Positions 30,407 to 40,687 of a DNA stretch of 64,000 nt are shown one piece after another. The translations under genes and the position numbers were made by a program. The stretch comes from Caulobacter flavus (lineage in GTDB: Bacteria > Pseudomonadota > Alphaproteobacteria > Caulobacterales > Caulobacteraceae): the NCBI RefSeq assembly GCF_003722335.1, contig NZ_CP026100.1, positions 4,066,001-4,130,000 on the forward strand, written 5' to 3'. The notes under the pieces were generated by a model. The model was not told the DNA's origin. It searched no databases and was given only the letters and a program-made list of their open reading frames with translations. The number at the start of each line of letters is the position of its first letter. The stretch's first letter is position 1.

Positions 30407-31156
30407 CTAGAGCAAGAGATCCCTGGCCGCGGCCTCGAAGCCGCTCCAGGCGGCCGCCGCCAGGGCCGCGCCGGTGCTGGCGCGGCGCACGCCCAGGCCC
30501 GGCAGGTCGGCGACCTTCATGTCCGGTCCCCACAGCAGCACGTTGACCGGCTTGGGCGCCACGGCGGCGACGATGGCGGCGATGTCGTCGTACCTGGTCA
30601 CGCCCGGCGCGTAGAGGCAGTCGGCGCCGGCCTCCGAATAGGCCTTCAGGCGCTCGATGGTCGGGGCCAGATCGTCGCGGCCGATCAGGAAACCCTCGGT
30701 GCGGCCCACCAGCATGACGTCCTGGCCCGAGCCGTCGATGGCCGCGCGGGCGGCGGCGATGCGCGCGATGGCGGTGTCCAGATCGTAGAGATCCTTGCCG
30801 ACGCGGTCCTCGATCGACAGGCCCGCCACGCCGGTCTCGACCGCGCGGGCGACATTGGCCGCCACGCCCTCGGCTATCTCGGAGAAGCCCGCCTCGAAAT
30901 CGGCGTTGACCGGGAGGTCGCTGGCGGCGACCAGTTGGCGCAGGTGCTCGATCACCTCGTCGACGCCGACCTCGCCGTCGGCGCGGCCCCAGGACCAGGC
31001 CATGCCGGCGCTGGTCGAGGCCAGGGCCTTGAAGCCGAGCTTCTCGAGGCGGACCGCGCCGCCGGCGTCCCACGGGTTCGGCAGCACGAAGAAGCCGTCC
31101 TGGTGCAGGGCCCGGAAGGCGGCGCGGCGGGCGGCGAAGGGCGTGGCGTCGGTCAT
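30407..31156 (-). CDS. Isocitrate lyase / PEP mutase family enzyme
   Basis: The 249-residue TIM-barrel protein of the PEP mutase/isocitrate lyase superfamily opens FRALHQDGFFVLPNPWDAGGAVRLEKLGFKALA. It has the metal-binding and catalytic segments LPVNADFEAGFS and GLSIEDRVG, then VGRTEGFL and GADCLYAPGV. Members of this short subgroup are C-C lyases, for example acting on 2-methylisocitrate-like or oxaloacetate-like acids, but most are uncharacterised. The KKCGH motif of true isocitrate lyase is absent, so it is not the glyoxylate-cycle enzyme. I chose the ATG at 31156, with GGAGAG 9 bases upstream, over an ATG five codons earlier that overlaps this site. Confidence 0.85.
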   Translation of the reverse strand: MTDATPFAARRAAFRALHQDGFFVLPNPWDAGGAVRLEKLGFKALASTSAGMAWSWGRADGEVGVDEVIEHLRQLVAASDLPVNADFEAGFSEIAEGVAANVARAVETGVAGLSIEDRVGKDLYDLDTAIARIAAARAAIDGSGQDVMLVGRTEGFLIGRDDLAPTIERLKAYSEAGADCLYAPGVTRYDDIAAIVAAVAPKPVNVLLWGPDMKVADLPGLGVRRASTGAALAAAAWSGFEAAARDLLL

Positions 31157-31209
31157 CGATAGGCTCTCCAAACGAGTCGTCGCCGGGGCTTAGCAGCGGC
31201 GGCGCGGCA

Positions 31210-33270
31210 TCATCCGCCCGGTTCTTGCTCATTCGTGTCAGCAGCCGACGTCCATGGACGAAAGCCCCGACCGGGCGTCGTCCAGACGATCCACCAGCCG
31301 TCGGGGCGACGCCAGAGCTCGGCCGCGCCGCCGGCCGCGAAATCCTCGCCCGCCAGCACGACGGCGTCGCGGCAGGCGGCCGGCAGGGCGGCGGGCCTGG
31401 GGCCACGCAGCACGACGACCTCGGCGCCGGCGCACAGGCCCTGCAGGACTTCGAAGGCCGGCGCGCGGCGGGTCCAGGACAGGCTGACGGCGACGGGGGC
31501 GGACGGCTTGGGCCGGCAGGAGACGCGATCACAGGCGAAATCCTTGCTGTCGACGGGTTCGAGGCCCCGGCGACGGACCCAGAGCTCGGCTCCGAAGCGG
31601 CGAGCGTCGGGGCGCAGCAGCACCGCCTGCCCGCTCCGGCGCGCCACGGCCGTCGTGCCGTCGGCGGCGATCCAGAGGTCGGGCGGGGTCGGGCGCGGCC
31701 AAAGGCTGACGGCCAGGAACAGCGGCGCGCCCAGCCAGCGCAGCCGGCCTTTCCAGAGGCACGCGAGCATGATCCCGAGGAACGACAACACCAGGGTGAA
31801 GCCCGGCGCGCTGGCCACCGTCTGCTGCGCGCCGTGGGCGCCGGCGAACCAGCGGGCGACGGCGGTCATCGCGTCGATGCCCCAGCCGGCCACGGCCAGG
31901 AACGGTCCGCCCAGTCCCAGCGGCTCCAGCGCCGCCCCGACCGCCAGGAACGGCATGATCACGAAGGACGACAGCGGCGAGACCACCAGGTTGGCCGGCA
32001 GGCCCCAGATGGCCACGCGGTTGAAGTGCTGCATGGCGAAGGGCCCCGTCGCCAGGCCCGCCACGAAGCTGGCGCCCACGCTGATGGCCAGCCAGGCCAT
32101 GGCGGCCTGGGTGAAGCGGATCGGCCAGGGCACCGAAATCTCGCGCGGCTGGCGCGGCCAGGCTTCCGCCAGAGCGACGAGGGCGGCGGTGGCGGCGAAC
32201 GACATCTGGAAGCCGGCCGCCGAGGCCTGCTCGGGCTGGGCGATCAGGATGATCAGGGCCGCCAGCGCCAGGCCGTGCAGGCTGACGGCCTGCCGGTCGG
32301 CGAGGATGGCCAGGAACGCCACGCCCGCCGTGATCGCCGCGCGCAGGGCCGGCGGCGGCGCGCCCGAGACGATCAGATAGGCGCCCACGGCCGCCAGGCC
32401 GGCCACGGCGGCGATCTTCTTGCCCGGAAAGCGCAGGGCCGCCCAAGGCCAGGCGGCGACCAGCAGCCGCACCGCGGCGAACACGAAGCCGCCGACGATG
32501 GCCATGTGCAGGCCGGAGATCGAAAGGATGTGGGCCAGGCCCGAGGCGCGCATGGCCTCGGTCTGCTCGGCCGTCACCCAGGCCTCATGGCCGGTGACCA
32601 TGGCCGCGGCGATGCCGCCGCTGTCGGGGCCCAGCCGCTCGACTATGCGCGAAGCGAGGTCCCAGCGCATGGCGTTGACCGCCATCGCCAGCCGCAGCCG
32701 CCAGGGCGGCCGGTCGAGGACGGCGTCTTCGATCTCGCCGACCGTGAAGCCGACCCCGCCAATCCCGTTGAACCAGGCGTCGCGGGCGAAGTCGTGGGAT
32801 CGCGGCGCGGCGGGCGGCGGCGGGGCCGACAGCATGGCCTTCAGACGCAGGGCCGAGCCCGGCGGCGGCGCGGTCGATCCTTCCGGCAGGCTGACGCGGA
32901 TGCGGGTCGGCGTGGCGGCGGGCGCCAGACGCGAGACCGACACCGGCGCGACCAGCAGGCGCGGCCCAGCCGTGCCCGGCGAGACCACGTCGACGACGAA
33001 TCCGTCGACCACGCGCACCCCGCGCTCCACCGGCATGACAGGGGCTGCGACGCGGTCGCAGCGGATCTTGCCGGCCGACGCCCCGCAGGCCGCGAACGCC
33101 GCCAGCGTCAGCGGAACGGCCAGGCCGCTCCAGCGCCGCCAGCCCCGGCTCCACACCGCCAGAACGCCCAGCGCGAGGGCGATCAGAGCCAGCAGGGACA
33201 GGCTGGGCTCGGCCTTGAGTTCAAGGTAGCCGGCCGCGCCCAGGGCGAAGGCAACCGGGCTCCACAACAT
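31210..33270 (-). CDS. comEC: ComEC/Rec2 family DNA-uptake membrane protein
   Basis: The polytopic membrane protein of about 686 residues has an N-terminal ComEC domain. Its central competence domain includes MVTGHEAWVTAEQTEAMRAS and GLAHILSISGLHMAIVGG, followed by many transmembrane helices. It would form the inner-membrane channel for single-stranded DNA in transformation. The C-terminal part (about 520-686) is short and lacks a metallo-beta-lactamase HxHxDH motif. The ATG at 33270 is the only standard start near the first helix, but conserved-looking residues (DETRLNAARW) precede it, so a CTG start near 33312 or another non-standard start is possible. It is divergent from gltX. Confidence 0.85.
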   Translation of the reverse strand: MLWSPVAFALGAAGYLELKAEPSLSLLALIALALGVLAVWSRGWRRWSGLAVPLTLAAFAACGASAGKIRCDRVAAPVMPVERGVRVVDGFVVDVVSPGTAGPRLLVAPVSVSRLAPAATPTRIRVSLPEGSTAPPPGSALRLKAMLSAPPPPAAPRSHDFARDAWFNGIGGVGFTVGEIEDAVLDRPPWRLRLAMAVNAMRWDLASRIVERLGPDSGGIAAAMVTGHEAWVTAEQTEAMRASGLAHILSISGLHMAIVGGFVFAAVRLLVAAWPWAALRFPGKKIAAVAGLAAVGAYLIVSGAPPPALRAAITAGVAFLAILADRQAVSLHGLALAALIILIAQPEQASAAGFQMSFAATAALVALAEAWPRQPREISVPWPIRFTQAAMAWLAISVGASFVAGLATGPFAMQHFNRVAIWGLPANLVVSPLSSFVIMPFLAVGAALEPLGLGGPFLAVAGWGIDAMTAVARWFAGAHGAQQTVASAPGFTLVLSFLGIMLACLWKGRLRWLGAPLFLAVSLWPRPTPPDLWIAADGTTAVARRSGQAVLLRPDARRFGAELWVRRRGLEPVDSKDFACDRVSCRPKPSAPVAVSLSWTRRAPAFEVLQGLCAGAEVVVLRGPRPAALPAACRDAVVLAGEDFAAGGAAELWRRPDGWWIVWTTPGRGFRPWTSAADTNEQEPGG

Positions 33271-33445
33271 CCATCGGGCGGCATTGAGCCGCGTCTCGTC
33301 GATCAGTTGTGTGACAAAGGTCGCGGGACTAGGACACCTTCGAACGGCCGTGCTAAGACGCGCCGCCCAACGGCCGGCGCGCGCGTCGCGCGCCGTCGGG
33401 CCTCCCGCCGCGCCCGCGGCCTCCAGACCGTCAGCTTCGAAGCCT

Positions 33446-34867
33446 ATGTCCAGTTCCTCCCCCGCCCCCAGCGGCGTCGTCACCCGCTTCGCCCCGTCGC
33501 CGACCGGCTTCCTGCATATCGGCGGCGCCCGCACGGCGCTGTTCAACTGGTTATATGCACGCCATACGGGAGGGAAGTTCCTTATTCGCGTCGAGGACAC
33601 CGATCGCGAGCGCTCGACCGACGCCGCCGTGGCCGCGATCTTCGAAGGCCTCGACTGGCTGGGCCTGAAGTCGGACGAAGAGCCGATCTTCCAGTACAGC
33701 CGCGCCGACCGCCACCGTGAGGTGGTGCAGGAGCTGCTGGCCAAGGGCCGCGCCTATCGCTGCTGGATGACCGTGGAAGAGCTGGAAGCCGCCCGCGAGA
33801 AGGCCCGCGCCGAAGGCCGCGCCATCCGCTCGCCGTGGCGCGACGCGCCGCCGCCGGCCGATCCGTCCGCGCCGCACGTGATCCGCTTCAAGGGCCCGCT
33901 GGACGGCGAGACCCTGGTCGACGACATGGTCAAGGGCCCGGTGACCTTCCGCAACATCGAGCTCGACGACCTGGTGCTGCTGCGCAATGACGGCGCGCCG
34001 ACCTACAACCTGGCCGTGGTGGTCGACGACCACGACATGGGCGTGACCCACGTCATCCGCGGCGACGACCACCTGAACAACGCCGCCCGCCAGAGCCTGA
34101 TCTACAAGGCGATGGAATGGGACGTGCCGGCCTTTGCCCACATCCCGCTGATTCACGGTCCGGACGGCGCCAAGCTGAGCAAGCGTCACGGGGCGCAAGC
34201 CGTCGGCGAGTTCGCCGACATGGGCTACATCCCCGAGGGCCTGCGCAACTACCTGGCCCGCCTGGGCTGGGGCCACGGCGACGACGAGGTGTTCAACGAC
34301 GCCCAGGCCATCGAGTGGTTCGACGTCAAGGACGTGGTCAAGGCCCCTGCCCGCCTGGACTGGGCCAAGCTGAACTTCATCAACAGCCAGCACCTGCGGC
34401 AGGCCGACGACGCGCGCCTGACCGCGCTGACGCTGAAGGCCCTGACCGCCGCCGGAACCGACCTGCCGGCCGACGCCGAGGCCCGCATCGCCTCGACCGT
34501 CCCGCAGGTCAAGGAAGGCGCCAAGACCATCCTGGAGTTGGGCGAGCACGTGGCCTTCGCGCTGAAGGTGCGCCCGCTGACGCTCGAGGAAAAAACCGCC
34601 AAGCAGCTTTCCGAGGAAACGGTCGCGCGCCTCGCACGACTTCGTGAACATCTCGCGGCCGCTCCGGTGTGGGGCGTCGCGGAACTCGAGGCGCTGTTGA
34701 AATCGTTTGCTGAATCCGAGGCCGTAGGCTTTGGAAAGTTCGGCCCGCCGCTGCGTGGGATCCTCACCGGCGGGGCCCAGGCGCCCGACCTGAACAAGAT
34801 CATGGCGGCCCTGGGACGGGACGAGTCTCTCGGCCGGCTTGACGATGCGCTGGCGTCGCGCGCATGA
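33446..34867 (+). CDS. gltX: Glutamyl-tRNA synthetase
   Basis: The 473-residue class I synthetase has the HIGH motif as HIGG (residues 24-27 in FAPSPTGFLHIGGART) and the KMSKS motif as KLSKRHG (about residue 247). It charges tRNA-Glu. Length agrees with the family. The ATG at 33446 (MSSSSPAPSGVVTRFAPSP) gives the expected N-terminus; the frame extends upstream but that part overlaps the comEC promoter and is not coding-like. Many alphaproteobacteria have two GltX proteins, one also serving tRNA-Gln for the amidotransferase pathway, and which one this is was not resolved. Confidence 0.96.
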   Translation: MSSSSPAPSGVVTRFAPSPTGFLHIGGARTALFNWLYARHTGGKFLIRVEDTDRERSTDAAVAAIFEGLDWLGLKSDEEPIFQYSRADRHREVVQELLAKGRAYRCWMTVEELEAAREKARAEGRAIRSPWRDAPPPADPSAPHVIRFKGPLDGETLVDDMVKGPVTFRNIELDDLVLLRNDGAPTYNLAVVVDDHDMGVTHVIRGDDHLNNAARQSLIYKAMEWDVPAFAHIPLIHGPDGAKLSKRHGAQAVGEFADMGYIPEGLRNYLARLGWGHGDDEVFNDAQAIEWFDVKDVVKAPARLDWAKLNFINSQHLRQADDARLTALTLKALTAAGTDLPADAEARIASTVPQVKEGAKTILELGEHVAFALKVRPLTLEEKTAKQLSEETVARLARLREHLAAAPVWGVAELEALLKSFAESEAVGFGKFGPPLRGILTGGAQAPDLNKIMAALGRDESLGRLDDALASRA

Positions 34868-34934
34868 GGCGCTATAACGCACCCGCGAAATGCAAAACTG
34901 GACTGATCGTACCACTATTGAAAGGGTCTCTCGC

Positions 34935-36215
<1,281 letters not shown>

Positions 36216-36238
36216 GCGCTTTTCCGGCTTCGGAAATG

Positions 36239-36270
36239 AAAAGGCCCCGGGAAACCGGGGCCTTTTTGTT
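36239..36270 (+). terminator. Intrinsic terminator of gltA
   Basis: AAAAGGCCCCGG-GAAA-CCGGGGCC followed by TTTTTG. A perfect 8-bp GC stem with a GNRA loop, A-tract before and T-tract after, 24 bases past the gltA stop. Confidence 0.95.
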
Positions 36271-36283
36271 TTGGCTACTAGCT

Positions 36284-36420
36284 TCTCCCCGAGAAACGGG
36301 AGAGGTGGCGTGGCGCGGATACGCGGCGTGACGGAGGGGGCGACGGCCGGCAATGAGCCCAGTCTCGCCCCCTCCACCACTTCGTGGTCCCCCTCCCCCG
36401 CTGCACGGGGGAGGAGCGGA
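36284..36420. repeat. Intergenic repeat cluster
   Basis: Several palindromes lie in a row: TTCTCCC...GGGAGA at the start, CCAC-TTC-GTGG (36378-36388) and CCTCCCCCG-CTGCA-CGGGGGAGG (36392-36414). The last shares its core with 821-841 and 17296-17315. It lies between the gltA terminator and the end of the catabolic cluster and has no coding capacity. Confidence 0.55.
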
Positions 36421-36428
36421 GATAGCCC

Positions 36429-37886
36429 CTAGAACCGCAGGCCCACGATCAGGCCGGCATAGGTCTGGTCGTCGGCCATGCCCGTCTGCTTGAGGAACGT
36501 GCCCGAGGTCGTGTGGTTGACGATGCCGGTGACGGTGACGAAGGGCGAGACGGCGTAGCTGGCGAAGGCCGCCTGGCGCCAGCCGACATAGTGAGCCGTG
36601 CCCTCCAGGCCGCCGCGCAGCACCTGGCCGCCCAGGCCGTAGAGGCCGTCCTCGTCGCTCTGGCGCCAGAGGCCCGCCACCTGCAGGCCGGCGGTCAGCT
36701 TGGGCGCGGGCTTGAAGGTCAGCTGCGGCTGGATGGCCACCAGGTTGGTGATGCCGAAGTCTGTGCGCAGCGAGATCGGCTGCGGGAACATCTGGGCGTA
36801 GGAGTTCAACTTGCCGTCGTTGCGATCCTTGTCGCCGGAGGCGGCCTCCAGGCGCAGGCCCAGGCGCGGCGACCACGGGGCCTTGAAGGTGTAGCCGCCC
36901 ATGGCCGAGACGTACCAGGCAGAGACGTCGAGGTCGCGGTACGCGCCGTCCTGGTAGACGCCTTCCAGATCGTAGTCCCAGGCGGCGTAGCGGCCGGCCA
37001 GGCGCGCCGAGTAGGAGCCGCGACGGTCGCGGCCGCCGGTGACGCTGTCATAGACCGCACCGCGCTTGTCGCTGTTGACGTAGAGCAGTTCCAGCTTGGG
37101 CGCGGTCGGCCCCTGCCCCAGCGTGCGCGAGGCGGTGACGCCGGCCAGGCGGTAGTCGAAGTTGGTGGCGTCGTCCCACGAGGTCTTGGCCTCGCGCAGG
37201 GCGTAGCCGTAGAAGGCGCCGCCGCTCCATCCGCCCTTCCGGTCGACCAGCACGCGGGCCATGTCGAACGAGGTGCGGCTGTTGGCGCCCTCGCGCATGT
37301 CGAAGACGCGATAGGCGCCCAGGCCCAGCTCCTGGCGACCGACGCGCAGGCGAACCTTGGCGTCGCCGACCTGGGCGTTGGTTTCGAGGAAGGCCTGGTG
37401 CAGATCCCAGCGGCTCACCTCGATCGGCGGCTCGCCGCTGTCCAGATCGATGCTGCGGGCGTCCTGCACGTCGACGAAGGCGCGCAGGCGAGATCCCAGG
37501 TGCAGGTCGCCCCAAAGGCGGGTTCGGGTCTGGATGTTGCCGTCCTCGTCCTGCAGGCCGCGGCCGAAGCGCTCGTTGCCGCGGTCTTCCAGGCGCAGGC
37601 GGAACTCGCCGCCCAGGCTGAGATAGCTGGTCTCGCCGACGGGGATGTACTTCAGCTTCGACCAGGGGGTCGTACGCCTGGCCGGATCGGCCAGGTAGCT
37701 CCAGTCCTCGTCGTGATTGATGAGCTTGAAGGCCGGCGCCTCGGTCGCCGCCGGCGGCGGCACGTTGCCGGGCGACGGGGCGTTCTGGGCGGGAATGGGC
37801 ACGACGCGATCTTGCGCCTGGGTGGCGATCGGAGCGTCGGATACGGGCGCGAGCAAGGCGGCCGCGGCCATGGTGGTCAGCAGCAT
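36429..37886 (-). CDS. Alginate-export family outer-membrane channel, probably for the aromatic cluster
   Basis: The 485-residue protein has an N-terminal hydrophobic signal and a Pro/Ala-rich segment. An alginate-export type beta-barrel follows, with alternating strands such as SYLSLGGEFRLRLEDRGNERFG, RTRLWGDLHLGSRLRAFVDVQDARS and KVRLRVGRQELGLGAYRVFD. The C-terminal Phe (GLIVGLRF) is typical of outer-membrane insertion. The usual role of this family is alginate export. Here it is the last gene of a salicylate/gentisate gene series, only 64 bp after the isomerase gene, so uptake of aromatic acids across the outer membrane is more likely. That role is inferred from context. Confidence 0.8.
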   Translation of the reverse strand: MLLTTMAAAALLAPVSDAPIATQAQDRVVPIPAQNAPSPGNVPPPAATEAPAFKLINHDEDWSYLADPARRTTPWSKLKYIPVGETSYLSLGGEFRLRLEDRGNERFGRGLQDEDGNIQTRTRLWGDLHLGSRLRAFVDVQDARSIDLDSGEPPIEVSRWDLHQAFLETNAQVGDAKVRLRVGRQELGLGAYRVFDMREGANSRTSFDMARVLVDRKGGWSGGAFYGYALREAKTSWDDATNFDYRLAGVTASRTLGQGPTAPKLELLYVNSDKRGAVYDSVTGGRDRRGSYSARLAGRYAAWDYDLEGVYQDGAYRDLDVSAWYVSAMGGYTFKAPWSPRLGLRLEAASGDKDRNDGKLNSYAQMFPQPISLRTDFGITNLVAIQPQLTFKPAPKLTAGLQVAGLWRQSDEDGLYGLGGQVLRGGLEGTAHYVGWRQAAFASYAVSPFVTVTGIVNHTTSGTFLKQTGMADDQTYAGLIVGLRF

Positions 37887-37950
37887 GGGTTTCCTCCAAG
37901 GGGGCGCGGTTGGCTCCGCGCTCTTTGGTTCTTGGCTTTAGGGGATGGGT

Positions 37951-38580
37951 TTATTCGGCGTCGGGTTGGGCCGACGGCACGGCGGACTTGAAGGCGTCAA
38001 GCTCCAGGCAGGCGGCCTCGATATCGGTCAGGCGGTTCCAGCGCAGGTCGACGCCGAAGCGGCGGGCGTTGCCCAGCTGGGGCACGAGCGCCAGGTCGGC
38101 CAGGCCCGGCGCATCGCCGAAGGCGAAGCGTCCCGAGTGGCCGGCCAGCAGCTTGTCGACCGCGCCGAGGCCTTCCTCGATCACGCCGGCAGCCCAGCCC
38201 TGGACGGCGGGCTCGTCGAGACCGAGATCACGCAGGCGGGCCAGGATCTTGAGGTTCTGCACCGGGTGGATGTCGCAGGCGATGGCCTGGGCCACGGCGC
38301 GGACCTGGGCCCGCTCGAACGGGTCGGCGGGCAGCAGCGGCGGCTCGGGATGGGTCTCGTCGAGGTACTCGACGATGGCCAGGGACTGGGTCAGCACGCG
38401 GCCGTCGCCGAGGGCCAGGGCCGGCAGCAGGCCCTGCGGGTTGATCGCCAGGTAGTCCGGCGCCCGCTGCTCGCCGCGACGCAGGTGGTGGAACACCTGG
38501 TCGGCGGCAAGGCCCTTGAGGCCCAGGGCGATCCGCACGCGCCACGACGCGGTCGAACGAAAATAGCCGTGCAGGATCAT
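37951..38580 (-). CDS. Maleylpyruvate isomerase (zeta-class GST family)
   Basis: The 209-residue glutathione-transferase-fold protein has the zeta-class motif at its start (GYFRSTASWRVRIALGLKG, catalytic Ser/Thr and glutathione site) and the INPQGLLPAL and LTQSLAIVEYLDE segments. Zeta-class enzymes isomerise maleylacetoacetate or maleylpyruvate. With gentisate dioxygenase and a fumarylpyruvate hydrolase beside it, maleylpyruvate is the likely substrate (NagL-like). It starts 7 bases after the MFS gene stop, so it is within the operon. A glutathione-independent gentisate route is therefore not expected here. Confidence 0.86.
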   Translation of the reverse strand: MILHGYFRSTASWRVRIALGLKGLAADQVFHHLRRGEQRAPDYLAINPQGLLPALALGDGRVLTQSLAIVEYLDETHPEPPLLPADPFERAQVRAVAQAIACDIHPVQNLKILARLRDLGLDEPAVQGWAAGVIEEGLGAVDKLLAGHSGRFAFGDAPGLADLALVPQLGNARRFGVDLRWNRLTDIEAACLELDAFKSAVPSAQPDAE

Positions 38581-38587
38581 GGCGGTA

Positions 38588-39922
38588 TCAGACTCCGGAC
38601 TTCTTGCGCACGCCGCCGAGGACGAAGACGGCGAGCGAGGCGATGAGCGCGGGAACCACGGCCGTCAGGATGATCGAGCCGGGCGCCCACTTGTTGGCGA
38701 GGAGAGCGCCGCCGACCAGCGGGCCGACGATAGCGCCGATGCGGCCGACGCCCAGGGCCCAGCCCACGCCGGTGGCGCGGATGGCGGTGGGATAGACCGA
38801 GGCGGCCAGGGCGTTGCAGCCGATCTGGGCCCCGACGACACCGAAGCCCGACAGGGCCGCCCCCACCAGCAGGGTGGTCAGGTGCGTGCCGCCCAGGGCG
38901 ATCACGGCGATGAAGACGCCAGAGGCGGCGTAGGCCGCGCCGAGCACGAGGTAGGGGCTGAAGCGGTCGATCAGCCGGCCCAGGGCGATGGCGCCGACGA
39001 CGCCGCCGAGGTTCAGGGTGGCGGTCGACAGGATGGCCATCGACAGCGGCAGGCCCGCGCCCTTCAGCAGGGTCGGCAGCCAGTTCACCAGGAAGTACAT
39101 GACGAGCAGGTTCATGAAGAACGCCACCCACAGCAGGCCCGTGACCGGAGCGCGGCCTTGCGTGAACAGCTGGGCGACCGAGAAGCCCTTGGGGGCCTGC
39201 GCCTGCTCGCCGCGCAGGTGGGCGACGAACTCGGCGGTCGAGGCGTTGGCGTCGATGCGCCGCACGATCGGGGCGATCTTGTTCTCGGGCGCGCCCTTGG
39301 CGACCAGAAAGCGCACCGACTCCGGCAGGAAGACCATCAGCACCGGAACCAGCAGCAGCGGCAGCACGCCGCCGAGCACGAACACCGAGTGCCAGCCGAA
39401 CTGGGCGATCAGGCCGGTGGAGACCAGGCCGCCCAGGGTCGAGCCCAGCGGGAAGCCGCAGAACATCACCGTCACCAGCGTCGCGCGCAGGCGCTCGGGG
39501 GCGTACTCGCTGGTCAGGGCGATGATGTTGGGCATGGCCGCGCCCAGGCCGATGCCGGTGAGAAAGCGGTAGATCAGGAGCTCGTTCATCGTGCCCGAGG
39601 TCGCCGTCAGCAGGGCGAACAGGCCGAAGATCACGGTCGAGATCAGGATGATGGTCTTGCGGCCGAACTTGTCGGCGGCGGGGCTGAGCAGGAAGGCGCC
39701 GACGGTGAGACCCAGCAGGCCCACGGCGAAGATCGGGCCGAAGGCGGCCGGGGTCAGGCCCCAGTCTTCGGCGATGCGCGGCGCGACATAGGCGATGGCC
39801 TGGGTATCGAACCCGTCGAGCATGGCGATGACGGCGCAAAGCGCGGTGACGCCCAGCTGCAGCGGGCCGAACCTCGCCCGGTCGACAACGGCGTTGCCCG
39901 CCGTCGCTTCAAGAGTAGCCAT
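38588..39922 (-). CDS. Aromatic acid:H+ symporter (MFS, AAHS type)
   Basis: The 444-residue transporter has twelve predicted membrane helices. The AAHS-family motif AMLDGFDTQAIAYVAP is in the first helix, and the MFS loop 2-3 signature is SPAADKFGRK. It resembles PcaK/BenK/GenK proteins, which bring 4-hydroxybenzoate, benzoate or gentisate into the cell with protons. Its place between the fumarylpyruvate hydrolase and the isomerase genes suggests salicylate or gentisate as substrate. An ATG at 39922 with GAGG close upstream is the start. It is 69 bp after the hydrolase gene. Confidence 0.9.
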   Translation of the reverse strand: MATLEATAGNAVVDRARFGPLQLGVTALCAVIAMLDGFDTQAIAYVAPRIAEDWGLTPAAFGPIFAVGLLGLTVGAFLLSPAADKFGRKTIILISTVIFGLFALLTATSGTMNELLIYRFLTGIGLGAAMPNIIALTSEYAPERLRATLVTVMFCGFPLGSTLGGLVSTGLIAQFGWHSVFVLGGVLPLLLVPVLMVFLPESVRFLVAKGAPENKIAPIVRRIDANASTAEFVAHLRGEQAQAPKGFSVAQLFTQGRAPVTGLLWVAFFMNLLVMYFLVNWLPTLLKGAGLPLSMAILSTATLNLGGVVGAIALGRLIDRFSPYLVLGAAYAASGVFIAVIALGGTHLTTLLVGAALSGFGVVGAQIGCNALAASVYPTAIRATGVGWALGVGRIGAIVGPLVGGALLANKWAPGSIILTAVVPALIASLAVFVLGGVRKKSGV

Positions 39923-39991
39923 TGTCGTTTCCTCTAAGAGGGGGCGGCTCTGCTGGCCGCTCCCCTCGTCCCTAGTCTTGATGGATGCGGA

Positions 39992-40687
39992 TCAGGCCGC
40001 GGGCGGTCCGACGGTGATGTTCAGCGGGGCCAGGCCGTCGATCGTGACGAGCATGGCGTCGCCCTCGACCACGGCGCCGACGCCGGCCGGGGTGCCCGTG
40101 TAGATCAGGTCGCCAGGCTCGATGCGGTACAGGCCTGACAGGTAGGCGACGATGTCGGCCACCGGCCAGATCAGGTCGGCCAGGTCGGCCTGCTGCTTGG
40201 TCTGGCCGTTCACCGTCAGCTTGATCTCGCCCTTGGTCGGGTCGAAGCCTTTGCCGGCCCTCTGGATCACGCCCAGCGGCGAGGACTGCTCGACGTTCTT
40301 TCCGGTGTCCCACGGACGGCCCTGGGCGCGGGCTTCCAGCTGCAGGTCGCGGCGGGTCATGTCGAGGCCGACGGCGTAGCCCCAGACGTGGTCCAGCGCA
40401 TCTTCCACGGCGATGTCGCGGCCGGTCTTGCCGATGGCGACGACCAGTTCGGCCTCGTAGTGGAAGTCCTTGGTCTTCTGCGGATAGGCGATCGTCGCGC
40501 CGTCCGGCACGACCGTCTCGGCCCAGGCGGTGAAGAAGAACGGCGGCTCGCGGTCGGGATCGCGGCCCATCTCGCGGGCGTGGGCGGCGTAGTTGCGGCC
40601 GACGCAGAAGATGCGGCGGACCGGGAAGTCGTCGCCGGTGGAGGTGGCGGCCAGGACCGGCGCCTGGGGTTCGAAGATCAGGCTCAC
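39992..40687 (-). CDS. Fumarylpyruvate hydrolase (FAH family)
   Basis: The 231-residue enzyme of the fumarylacetoacetate hydrolase family has IFCVGRNYAAHAREMG near the N-terminus. The metal-binding acidic pair is in KDFHYEAELVVAIG, and GYAVGLDMTRRDLQ and YTGTPAGVGAV follow. It would cleave fumarylpyruvate to fumarate and pyruvate (NagK-like), the last step of the gentisate pathway. The start is a GTG at 40687 that overlaps the stop of the gentisate dioxygenase gene by 4 bases (GTGA). This choice gives the family N-terminus; the frame continues upstream inside the dioxygenase gene but that is a shadow. Confidence 0.9.
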   Translation of the reverse strand: MSLIFEPQAPVLAATSTGDDFPVRRIFCVGRNYAAHAREMGRDPDREPPFFFTAWAETVVPDGATIAYPQKTKDFHYEAELVVAIGKTGRDIAVEDALDHVWGYAVGLDMTRRDLQLEARAQGRPWDTGKNVEQSSPLGVIQRAGKGFDPTKGEIKLTVNGQTKQQADLADLIWPVADIVAYLSGLYRIEPGDLIYTGTPAGVGAVVEGDAMLVTIDGLAPLNITVGPPAA

